A stretch of 23,738 nucleotides of DNA, from contig JBAMDO010000416.1 of assembly GCA_037074765.1 (NCBI GenBank), positions 1-23,738 of the forward strand, in the 5' to 3' direction. Source of the stretch: Mansonella perstans. Lineage: Eukaryota; Nematoda; Chromadorea; Rhabditida; Onchocercidae. Positions 12,301-20,639 of the stretch are shown one piece after another (position 1 is the first letter of the stretch; every line of letters begins with the position of its first letter). The position numbers were made by a program, and so were the translations under genes. The notes below the pieces were generated by a model. That model was not told where the DNA came from. It ran no database searches and saw only the letters and a program-made list of their open reading frames with translations.

Positions 12301-13900
12301 TTTAGTTTATTTTACAGCAATGAAAAGAATGTTGAATAAAAAACTGAAAAAAAATTAAATTTGATCTAAAAGTACAGAAATTTTTGTATTACAAATGCAC
12401 TGTAAAGAAAACAAAAAAAAAAAAAAAGAACCTGGAAAAAATTAGAAATTTTGTGATTTAAGTATTTAAAATTTGAGAATTTAAGTGAAGAATGAAATTT
12501 TAACCTAAACATTTTATCGGCAAGAGCATAAATATGTGGTGGATTTTCATATTGTGCTGCTCCCTGATACAATTCTATTTCTTTATTTGTGAAATATGGC
12601 ATATCTTTAAATGGATTAACTACAATAAGCACTGGTCCAATGTATGTCTGAAATTTAAAAAAAGAAAATCAAACAAATTGAAATTGGAAATTCTAACCTA
12701 AATATATTATATAAAAAGGGGATGAATATCACCATCACAGCTAATTGTATGCGTTAATCTGCATTTTAAATTTTAGGGCAATCTGGTACCAACTATATAA
12801 AAAATTCACAAATGATGTAAATATGCGAGGAAAATTAACATAATATTTTGAAAAGAATTAAGTAACATTATTTTAATAAAAAATAAACTTACATATACTT
12901 TAGTTATAACCATATCGTAGCAAATGTTTGTTAATTAACTGACAGTGAAAAAAGAGCGACATGTTAAATTATACGTGGAGTGGCACGTAAAATAGCTGCT
13001 AGTAAAAGCGTATTATATAACGACTTACAAAAATTGAATTAGCCATGAAACGCTTTCGTAGATTATCAACGATTGCTTGTTCATTAAGTTTCCCGAGTAA
13101 TACCATATCATCTACACCAACATGTTGAATGTTCACTTTTGACTGCCAATGAAAAGCCTGGAAAAAAAATTGTTCAATATTTACTGAAATTCGTAACATA
13201 ATGAGTACCACTTATATGTTTGCAAAAATTGTATTGTTTTCCTTCAATTACGTGTATCAATATCAGATGCAAACACTAAGTGATAAGTTCATGCGAGTAG
13301 AAGAATATATAAGAGTCAGTTAATTAACTAAGCACATTCTGATTAGCTAAAAAATTTTAAAGTTAAATAATTTAACTATCAGTGAATCATTTCCAGTAGA
13401 GGAATAATTTATTAATTGTCAATGGATTATTCAGTCTTCGACGGCTTCACAGCTTATCACTAAATAGTAATATTAGTAAGAGTAGACTAAAAATTTTTCA
13501 AATTTCATGTTTTTTCTTCAATTTTTTTCACGAGTCATTTTCATATTCGCAGCGGAGTTCACAAATTCACTTGGCTTTCAGATACAGTGGATCTCAGGAA
13601 AATAATTGCAATAATCATTTATTGTTACCGATTAATTTATCCCAACCAGTTAAAATGTTGAAGCCTTTACTATTAATATTGCTGCTTATTTTATTAAGTT
13701 TTAATTTTTATTTAATTTTGACAAAATGTACCATTTAATTACCCGTCATTTGCTACATTTAATTATACTTTGTCTAAGTCCAATTTTTTCAAACGAAAAA
13801 AATCCATAAACAATTTACTAAATTTATTATTGCTCAAATCTGATAATAATTAACTTTCAAATGCTATTTCAATCATCATGATATGTCTTACTTTATGCAT
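2262..13900 (-). CDS. hum-1: Unconventional myosin class I heavy chain, long-tailed (MYO1E/F type)
   Basis: Actin-based motor linking membranes to cortical F-actin. Exons, 5' to 3' on the minus strand: 13900-13892, 13157-13029, 12647-12505, 12174-12045, 11563-11420, 11131-11023, 10813-10710, 10128-9999, 9601-9416, 9268-9145, 8539-8382, 8047-7890, 7414-7329, 7147-7069, 6742-6636, 6401-6239, 5834-5754, 5631-5524, 4928-4752, 4380-4286, 4185-4040, 3920-3712, 3324-3143, 2939-2786 and 2338-2262. All junctions are GT-AG. Every phase closes except exon 20 (4380-4286), which counts 95 nt where 96 is needed. The product is about 1062 residues; human MYO1E, from memory, is about 1100. Order: motor (about 1-680) with P-loop GESGAGKT (109-116), switch I (161-166) and switch II DIYGFE (387-392); one IQ motif (about 697-714); TH1 (about 717-925); short TH2; SH3 (1012-1062). 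Exon 8 uses a weak donor (gttgta), chosen because the nearby gtaagt gives an in-frame stop. C. elegans hum-1 is the expected ortholog. Exon 1 is the least certain part. Confidence 0.95.
3712..4928 (-). other. hum-1: Myosin TH1 domain, exons 19-22
   Basis: This is the tail homology 1 domain, which in class I myosins binds acidic phospholipids. It begins after the neck with [20 protein letters not shown], goes on to KKERIIF and KYDRRFK, then [53 protein letters not shown], and ends in IGPGLPSYT. All are recognisable TH1 landmarks in the right order. The domain is rich in Lys/Arg, as expected for lipid binding. Its third exon (4380-4286) seems to lack one base; see findings. Confidence 0.88.
5524..5631 (-). 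other. hum-1: Myosin neck exon with a single IQ motif
   Basis: This 108-nt phase-0 exon encodes 36 residues beginning [13 protein letters not shown]. The light-chain-binding IQ motif follows, reading [14 protein letters not shown], which fits IQxxxxKxxxxxxxxY-like spacing with basic residues. A single IQ motif is normal for the MYO1E/F group, where it binds calmodulin. The exon joins in phase to the ED..KERRR exon downstream (4928-4752). Confidence 0.9.
10935..11000. repeat. 33-bp tandem duplication in a myosin intron
   Basis: Two adjacent 33-bp copies (10935-10967 and 10968-11000) both begin gaataat and end aatacaac, differing at only a few positions. They lie in the intron between exon 6 and exon 7, close to the exon 6 donor at 11022. 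This is a local duplication with no coding content. Confidence 0.85.
11256..11325. repeat. About 35-bp diverged tandem repeat in a myosin intron
   Basis: Two adjacent copies (11256-11290 and 11291-11325) share gcttcaa, aaaa and tcgaaatattt at the same spacing and then diverge in their last third. They sit in the intron between exon 5 and exon 6. Confidence 0.65.
13892..13900 (-). CDS. hum-1: Candidate first coding exon of the myosin (Met-His-Lys)
   Basis: The motor starts at AFHWQ in exon 2, directly after a good acceptor (tttttccag, phase 0), so a short upstream exon must supply the start. The best site I found is ATG CAT AAA followed by gtaaga, 734 bp upstream, in the right phase. A second in-frame ATG lies five codons further upstream (would give MICVTMHK), preceded by a TGA. 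Vertebrate MYO1E likewise has only a few residues before HWQS. Another exon elsewhere in the 13.2-16.9 kb region cannot be excluded; a transcript with spliced leader would settle it. Confidence 0.4.
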
Positions 13901-14852
13901 AGTAACACATATCATTCATCGCCAATTATCGATGATATAACTTGCTATTCCACCTAGCAACAATCGGTGATACCGCATATGTTTTCAGGTCTAATAAAAT
14001 AATTATAAAGAAAAATTTGTTGTATCAGCAAAACTATTTACATTTAAAAAAAGAGGAAATAGAAAAGATGTCATTTCATTTCCTTTTAAAGTGGCAATAT
14101 TTGAATTTTTATTATTAATTGATAAAATTTTATCAATTTATAATATATTATTTAAAATTTTATTTACTTAAAAATATTTAAAAAAATTTTTTTTTAACAT
14201 TAATCAACCAAAGGCCATATTTTTTTACTTTTCCATCTGAATTTCCATTGTACGAATTAACTAAATTTATTTTTTTGTTGAAAAAAATTGCATCACTAAT
14301 TTAATTTAATTTTTGTGGAAATAAAATTAAGAAAACGCATTTATAATCAAATGTAAAAAGGTAAGATATTGATTTTTTTTCTTCAAATTTACAAATAACT
14401 TGGCAACTATTTTATAATTTTAGTTTTTTACAAGTAATTATGATTGAACTCATTTGTAAACTTTTGATTAATAATAAAGCTATCTAATTTTTTTTTCAGA
14501 TCTAACGGAAAACAATCAGATAAAATGGGAAATTTTTAAAAAAATTTAGAAATATTTAAAAATTGAGAAAATTTAAACATACCATTATTAATGTCATTTA
14601 TCGATTAAAGTTCACTCCATTGAATAAAGATTAACTTTGACATTAAGTTACTGAAATGGAGAAAGGAAAGTTTGCAAGAAAATGGAACTTTTACATTTCG
14701 CTATGACGAAAATAGACAGGTTTGTATGCTACATTCAGCAACGGGAAAATATAGATAAGAGAAACAATCATTATTCGGTCATTTAGCACATTGCCTCTTC
14801 CAATTATTTTGCCACCTGTATAAAACGACGTGAATATGACAGATTTATAAAA

Positions 14853-14999
14853 ATGACGTTTGGAACGGAACGATTATTGGCAATAATTTTATTTTGCAAA
14901 ATTCTGGATAGCTCTAACTATATGATCCCATCAAGCACAGCGGCGTCAATTATAAATATGCCCAAATTATCGGATAATTTGCATACTGCACGGAAATGA
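14853..14999 (+). CDS. Short ORF with hydrophobic N-terminus (48 aa), doubtful
   Basis: ATG at 14853 opens 48 codons ending TGA at 14997-14999. The product begins MTFGTERLLAIILFCKILDS, with a short hydrophobic stretch (LLAIILF) that could act as a weak signal peptide, then a polar tail. Local base composition is less AT-rich than the surroundings. The TGA overlaps the ATG of the next short ORF. I recognise no family, and it may be an upstream ORF, an exon fragment or chance. Confidence 0.2.
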   Translation: MTFGTERLLAIILFCKILDSSNYMIPSSTAASIINMPKLSDNLHTARK

Positions 15000-15136
15000 A
15001 AATAAAAACTGGCGGTAAACAAATGATGGACAATCCATCAGTATATGACCTTTTGACCCCATATGATCATGAACTGACCGGTATTTATGCTTTTCAGCCT
15101 AACCTTCTATTACCAGCAATCTCCTTCCTACTTTGA
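14996..15136 (+). CDS. Short ORF overlapping the previous one (46 aa), doubtful
   Basis: ATG at 14996 overlaps the stop of the upstream ORF as ATGA and runs 46 codons to TGA at 15134-15136. The product has no low-complexity bias: MKIKTGG at the start, DNPSVYDLLTPYDHELTG in the middle, and a hydrophobic end (LLLPAISFLL). A candidate nuclear-receptor DR2 site lies inside it. No homology is recognised, and coding status is unproven. Confidence 0.2.
   Translation: MKIKTGGKQMMDNPSVYDLLTPYDHELTGIYAFQPNLLLPAISFLL
15046..15059 (-). promoter_or_regulatory. Candidate nuclear-receptor DR2 element
   Basis: Read on the minus strand, GGGTCA AA AGGTCA is two AGGTCA-type half-sites in direct repeat with a 2-bp spacer. 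That is a known arrangement for RXR-type heterodimers. It lies about 1.15 kb upstream of the myosin start candidate. Further half-sites (GGTCA) occur at 15406-15410 and 15419-15423. No binding data are implied. Confidence 0.3.
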
Positions 15137-16136
15137 TGTGAACGACTGAATGAGAAGAAGAAGGACAACAATAACCTCAATCGATGATGACAACGACATA
15201 TGAATTTTCGTAATAACACTGTACCAGCAGAGTTAATTGAACCTATTCACAGTATCTGATTTTTCAAAAATTAGATTGATTTTAATGAATTAAATTTATT
15301 TCAGACTCTTTTAAGACTTTCTTAAATTAAAAAATTAAAAAATGAGCATATGTTTCCAAGTGATTGTAATTGCTATCGTTAAAACGATATGCAAAGTAAC
15401 ATTTCGGTCAAAGACAAAGGTCAAATCAAAGTTAAATGATAAAATAAGGATTCAGTTTAAGAGGTACTAGTGTAAATGAGTTTGAAGGATGAAATGAGGA
15501 GTTCTGTGATATCAGAATCAGTCTAAAGAAAAAAAAAGATTTGTCAAAGTCAAAGGTTATGCGAGCAGTCAACTTCAAGGTTATTACCACCGGATACCCC
15601 ATTGATAAGAGGTGAGAAAACTGATGCAAATGTAGAGTACATAATGATTCACTAAACAAAAAAAAGACGAACTTTTCTATGTTTTTTTTTAATTAAAGCA
15701 CTTAGAATTTTGAAATCTTACTTTTAAATTCAACAAAGAAAATTTAACATTGATATATTTTATTGCGATGTTTATTGCAAAAATCGATGTTACAATCGTA
15801 TCACTGCACAGTTTTCATCAATGAGATACATAGCTATTCCAGAGATCTGCCAGTTAATAATCCATGAATCGCAGGATATATTTCGATTAAAAACAATAAA
15901 AAAAAGACGAAAACGAATATAAAAGAGAAGAAAAGGAAAGACGATACAATGAAACGAATTTTGCCAGTAAATAAATCGAATGAAAGAAAATAAAGGTGAC
16001 AAAGTTCATTCAAATTTAAATTAAAAATTTTCAATGAAAAGAAAGGACAGAGAAAACAAAATACTGAAATCAAGTAAATAATTCATTATTTCATGTGACT
16101 TCAATTTACCTTCACTGATTATAATTCATTATTTCA

Positions 16137-16148
16137 GGTACCGGTACC
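16137..16148. repeat. 12-bp perfect palindrome preceded by a 16-bp direct repeat
   Basis: GGTACCGGTACC reads the same on both strands and is GC-rich in an AT-rich setting. Just before it, the 16-mer ataattcattatttca occurs twice, at 16078-16093 and 16121-16136, 43 bp apart, with the second copy touching the palindrome. The function is unknown. Confidence 0.7.
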
Positions 16149-16700
16149 AAGGTGACATTTTATTTAGTAATACCAGTTGAAATCAATGATAGCGATGAGC
16201 AAATGTTGTATTTATCATTTATCAATTTCAATCATATCAACTTTTCTATAACTAAGAAGTTATTAATTGAATGCTCGCTACAACAGTGCTTGCTATGTGA
16301 AATGCAAGTTTCATGAAAACGAATACGTACATGACGTAGTTACATGTTGAAAATGTTTGAATATGCTGTCGTAATGCTGTCATCTATTAAAACTGATATC
16401 GTTTAATCTCTGTTCAATAACTAAACTAACAGTATTTAGCTTTTAATTCCATTTGAAATTTCGCCAATTAAAATTTCAAATTACATTTCATCGATGAGTC
16501 ATGGATATATACATTTAAAAAGCTGTATGGGTGGATGAAAACATGAAATAGATAAAAGATTTGGAATTAATCACACTGCATATAGCATAAATATTGCATG
16601 AAAATACAACAAATCCAACTATTTTGTCAAAAAATTTGAAAATCAAGCTGAAATTAAATTAAAAGTTTAAAATTTAATTTGAAAAATTACAACATTTCAG

Positions 16701-16886
16701 GAAAAGAAGAAAAAGAAAACGACACAAAAGGCAGCGATAACGCGTACTCGCCGTAGTGTGCTGGCGAGGATAGTGATGGTTGTTCGCTGCAATCGTCGTC
16801 AGTTGAAATGGCATGGAAGAAATGTGGAAGCATGGATGATGGTGACTCATCCAAAAATATCTAATTCTAATGTCAATAATGAATAA
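16701..16886 (+). other. Possible orphan exon: acceptor followed by 61-codon basic open frame
   Basis: A good splice acceptor (acatttcag, ending 16700) is followed in phase 0 by 61 open codons and TAA at 16884-16886. The segment is clearly richer in GC than its flanks. The peptide is very basic at first (EKKKKKTTQKAAITRTRRSV) and then reads VMVVRCNRRQLKWHGRNVEAW. There is no upstream ATG in the frame before a TGA, so it would have to be a terminal exon. I found no partner exon and recognise no family. It could equally be a 5' UTR or promoter island of the myosin. Confidence 0.2.
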
Positions 16887-18247
16887 TGATTGGTTCGATA
16901 ATAGTAATTTCTGGGTAGATCATAAGGATCATCAGTTGATTGATTGATCGAAGGTAAAAAAAAATAAGCAAATTCGAATCAGTTCCTAGATTTTTTGCTA
17001 ATTTAATTGAAAATTAATCTTTATATGAACATTAATCAGCATTATAAGATATAATAGTCCAGGATGATACGTAATTTATGTGATATTAAAAAAATCCAGC
17101 AATATGACATCAAAATTGTGTCAATCAGTTATATCAAATGGAAAAAACTGAAATGCTAGTATCAAGATATATGTGCACATCGCAAAAATTTAATCAGAAT
17201 ATGAAGACGTTAAGGTAAAAAAATTTCATTGCAAATTTAATTAAAAAACTTAAAAATACAAATACCATTACTGCAAACATATATTATTAACAGAATCAAA
17301 GTTAAATTATCATTTCAAAAAAATTTATATTTTGTCAATTCTTAATAAAAGTTTGTAACTGTTAAGAAATGAAAAAAGAAAAGATCCATCTTTACATCTA
17401 TCATATAAATTATTGTCTAACTCGTCAGGTTTTCTCCCGGAAAAAACGAATTATTCAACCGATTTCTAGCACAAAAAGTGTCTTTTTTTGGGGGAAAAGA
17501 TAAATAATAATACCCAACCGGTATTTCAGGGAAAAATTAAACCAAACCTATTTTATGCCGTTTTTTCGAACAATTCTTAAAATTCATTTGCAAAGCATTA
17601 AAAATCTACAATTATGCAATTAAATTTGGAGAAAAATTGCCATCTCTCACTCTAATAAAATATTATATGCGATAAAAAATCATTTAACCATTGATTAAAT
17701 TAGTTTAGTTGTATATTCAATTTTAAATAATATTTGCATGGATTTTTATTAAAACTGGAAAAAATGCATTCATTTAAAGATAACATTTGAATATCATAAT
17801 GTAAAATAAAATAATAATGAAAATTGAAAAGAATTTTTGATTATATTTGTTAACATTTCTGTTTCCTTAAGAAATCACTTTTTTTAAAAAAATAAATAGT
17901 TATTATTTTAAAAAATTTTGAAAATTTATTATATTATAAGTATTTCCAAAATCGTAACTGTTTATGAAATCGTTGCTGTTTGATGTGACAAGGATTTTTC
18001 GCAAGAAGTGTGAAATACATAAAGATTTGAAATAAACTGTACTTGAAATTTGTAATGAAAAAAATCATAATGATTAACTGAACTACACGTATTTGAAATG
18101 AATATGAATTAAATTAAGCTTTTTCAATATTAAAGAAACCCATGCAAAGGATGATCCTGCGGACATTGTGGCTAACGAAGAATTTCAAAATAATTTTAAC
18201 TGTCACGAACTTTTTAATTAGTAAAGTAAGCAAGAATCAAGATACGA

Positions 18248-18280
18248 AAGGAAAGAGAGAGAGAGTGAGAGAGGGAAAGG
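18248..18280. repeat. GA-rich microsatellite-like tract
   Basis: A purine tract dominated by GA dinucleotides (aaggaaagagagagagagtgagagaggga type), interrupted once by a T. It lies in non-coding AT-rich DNA. Confidence 0.75.
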
Positions 18281-19693
18281 TGGCAATCGGAAAACAACAA
18301 AACTAAACATTGTGTTACATGCTTTGAAAAAAATTTTGTATACTGTTTGGTTGATTGGTTGATAATTTGGCAAACATCGATTCACATTAGATGAACAAAT
18401 GAAATGAAAAAAAGAAAAAAAAAATTTTTACTACATTTTAAACAAATAATTTGATTCACATTCATTTTGAAATATGTAAAACCGGTTTAGATTTTACTAC
18501 ACTTATGAAATTGTCTTTTTTTATCTATAACTTAAAAAGCCATAAATTTGCTTTTGCAATAGACTGGAATTAAAATTCGAAATTACAATGAAATATTCAA
18601 GGAATCAAAACTATTAATCCTTAATTATCAATTACTTGTAGAATAAAATATTTGCAAACAAAAGAGTAGAAAAAAAAAAAAATGAATCCTAAAAGTGATT
18701 GATAAGATAACAATAAGAAAAGAATAAAGGATAAAACTGAAAAGGTAGTAACTCAAAATCATTCGGTCAAAATAAAGGATAATATCAAAATAGCCATTGG
18801 TCTTCGGTTGTATGTATATGAAATGGATCGATTGTTTGTTTATCTATCTATAATAGTGGACATCTGTAATATCAATAAGTAACTATTATTTCGGCATTCT
18901 TCCGCTGAAATTATTCCTCATTTGAGTGATAACCACTTCATGTCACCTGAAAACCACATCATTCACCATCACGTAAATATACAATTTGATTTAATTTAGA
19001 CAAACTGTGAAAAATTAACATGTTCAAAAATAAAGCGAATAATTTGCTGTTGATAGCATTTATTAGTTAAGCACCCAGCAGTCTCAGCTAATCTAAGACA
19101 AGACAGTATTTTATTTCGGTTTTATATAAAGATTTTAGAACAACAAAAATTTAACTCTTTAAAAAGCACAAAGACCATCTGTTTGGTTGTTCATATTAGA
19201 GAAAGATTTGAATTTGCTAGGAAATTTTGTCCTTAAAAGCTCATAATAATCGTTTCTCGTGTTATTTTAAACCATTTTTCAAAATCCTTACTCGCAGCTT
19301 GCACAAATAATTCTGAGAAATAGTTGAAAATTACAAACTCGTGAGGAGAAATTTCTTTAATAAACTCATATCCTTTAATTTAGCTGACACAAAATACAAA
19401 GTGTATAATTAATCAATAATGATTAAGTTAGTATTTAATTGTTTCTTCAATTTAGCTATTTAATATTACGAAAACTGAAATAAATCAGTAAGATGTAGTT
19501 TTATACTAGACGAATCAATAATTTATTGATAGCTTAATTAATGTCGAATTTGAATTTAAGTCACTAGCATTAGTATGGTTGATAGTTTTGGCTTAATTAA
19601 TTCATAAAAAAGTAAGTATGTCATTACATGCTTATGTCATTTGCAGGTAATCCATCAAATTATTATCACCATGGAATTAACGATGAAATACAC

Positions 19694-19953
19694 TGATCAT
19701 GTGATATTTCGATCTTGTAATACTGACAGTCGAATGACTAAATAATACTTATAATAACAATTATAATAATGATGGTAGTGACATAACATAATAGCAATAA
19801 TATTTGTGGTGATAATAGATAACAAAGGTAATCAACATGCGACGTTTCGATCTTGTAATACCAACAGTGACAAAATGATAATGATAGTCATAATGGTGCT
19901 AGCATAGTGATAATAGAAATAACATTTGTAGTGATAATGCACAAAAATGTTAA
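19694..19953. repeat. Diverged tandem duplication of about 125-135 bp
   Basis: Copy 1 (about 19694-19830) and copy 2 (about 19832-19953) share, in the same order, a block around tttcgatcttgtaata, a cagt motif, a gataat/agtgat-rich segment, and aacatttgtagtgataat (copy 1: aatatttgtggtgataat). Copies differ by substitutions and small indels. It is trinucleotide-like AT sequence with no coding potential, ending about 130 bp before the tRNA gene. Confidence 0.6.
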
Positions 19954-20086
19954 TTGATAGCAGTGAAAAATTGCATTACTGTAAAACAGACTATATAGCG
20001 TTAAGTTACTGTATAACTTATATGACCAAAAGAATAAATTTTAAAAATTAATTGAGATTATTCAACAGCTAGATGAATGATATAGC

Positions 20087-20160
20087 GCCTGAGTAGCGCA
20101 GTTGGTTAGCGCGTCAGTCTCATAATCTGAAGGTCGTGAGTTCGAACCTCACCTCGGGCA
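20087..20160 (+). tRNA. tRNA-Met(CAT), elongator type, no intron
   Basis: A 74-nt cloverleaf. Acceptor stem GCCTGAG pairs with CTCGGGC (one G-T pair) and the discriminator is A. The D stem is GCGC/GCGC, the anticodon loop is CTCATAA with anticodon CAT, and the T arm is GTGAG-TTCGAAC-CTCAC. The start GCC rather than AGC, together with the conserved anticodon arm, marks the elongator and not the initiator tRNA-Met. Internal promoter boxes are visible: A box TAGCGCAGTTGG and B box GTTCGAACC. CCA is not encoded, as expected in eukaryotes. Confidence 0.96.
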
Positions 20161-20169
20161 GGCTGCGTC

Positions 20170-20174
20170 TTTTT
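20170..20174 (+). terminator. Pol III terminator T run after tRNA-Met
   Basis: Five consecutive T residues lie 10 bp after the tRNA 3' end, the usual position and length for RNA polymerase III termination. Confidence 0.75.
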
Positions 20175-20249
20175 GGATTAAAAATGTCACCGTTACCTAG
20201 TAACCATTAAAAGTGATATAAAAATTCTAAACAAGATTTCGTTGTGTCT

Positions 20250-20305
20250 TTGCAAACGAAAAATTTGCGAAGAAATTCTTGCAAACGAAGATTTGCAATG
20301 ATTTC
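20250..20305. repeat. Short imperfect direct repeat near tRNA-Met
   Basis: Two adjacent copies (20250-20278 and 20279-20305) share ttgcaaacgaa followed by atttgc, diverging at their ends. Confidence 0.6.
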
Positions 20306-20639
20306 ATCTGTGTTTGATATAGACTCGCTTATGTACGAAAACTAAATAAATACACGTGGGATAGGTAAATATGGTTATAATGTAGCGAGAAGTGTTTATG
20401 TATGTTTTATGTACATTTGAATTATTTTTCAGTTTTAATAAAAATTTAATATAAATGAGTGCTACGATTTTCTTAGCATCCTCCTCAACCAAAGAGCAGA
20501 AATCAGAAATAACTGTAGTAAAAAATCCAACATAAAAACAAAACATATAACACCAGAATTTCAAGTAACAAATAGGTACTGTGAGGATTTTCTGCGATCT
20601 ATTCTGTCCTCGATTCTACAAGGAAAAAAAAAAAAACAA

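Larger units (their letters stand above)
5754..13157 (-). other. hum-1: Myosin motor (head) domain, exons 2-17
   Basis: This ATPase and actin-binding head covers residues about 4-680. Visible landmarks are AFHWQ near the start, [35 protein letters not shown]-loop GESGAGKT in exon 4, switch [11 protein letters not shown] in exon 5, [10 protein letters not shown] in exon 6, switch [11 protein letters not shown] in exon 10, the relay region [20 protein letters not shown] in exon 11, [11 protein letters not shown] in exon 15 and the SH1/converter region [13 protein letters not shown] in exon 16. The TEDS-rule position, 16 residues before DAWSK, is Glu (about residue 331). An acidic residue there is typical of metazoan myosins that need no head phosphorylation. 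Unusual points are Trp inside switch I and DAWSK where DALAK is usual. Confidence 0.93.
13901..20086. other. Long AT-rich intergenic region upstream of the myosin
   Basis: About 6.2 kb with no gene I can recognise on either strand. It should contain the myosin promoter and 5' UTR. The proximal 13.9-14.8 kb and the 17.0-19.6 kb stretches are mostly AT-rich low-complexity DNA. Local exceptions are listed separately: short ORFs at 14853-15136, nuclear-receptor-like sites near 15.05-15.6 kb, a palindrome at 16137-16148, a possible exon at 16701-16886, a GA tract at 18248-18280 and a duplication at 19694-19953. The minus-strand open frames at 15790-16073 are translations of A/G-rich low-complexity sequence and were not called. 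Confidence 0.6.

Noticed and set aside
15558..15614. Small ORF MRAVNFKVITTGYPIDKR on the plus strand
   Set aside because: Only 18 codons and no family or splice evidence; the sequence there is better explained as part of the half-site cluster or chance.
15790..16073. Two overlapping minus-strand open frames rich in Phe, Leu and Ile
   Set aside because: They are translations of A/G-rich low-complexity DNA on the plus strand, with no start context, splice partner or family resemblance.
18119..18222. Short plus-strand open stretch containing AKDDPADIVANEEF
   Set aside because: About 35 codons between two stops, without ATG or clear splice sites; too short to support, although locally less AT-rich.
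20304..20564. Minus-strand 86-codon hydrophobic open frame between the tRNA and the LINE
   Set aside because: It does not continue the LINE protein and has no recognised family or partner exon. An acceptor-like site inside it is not enough to call a gene.
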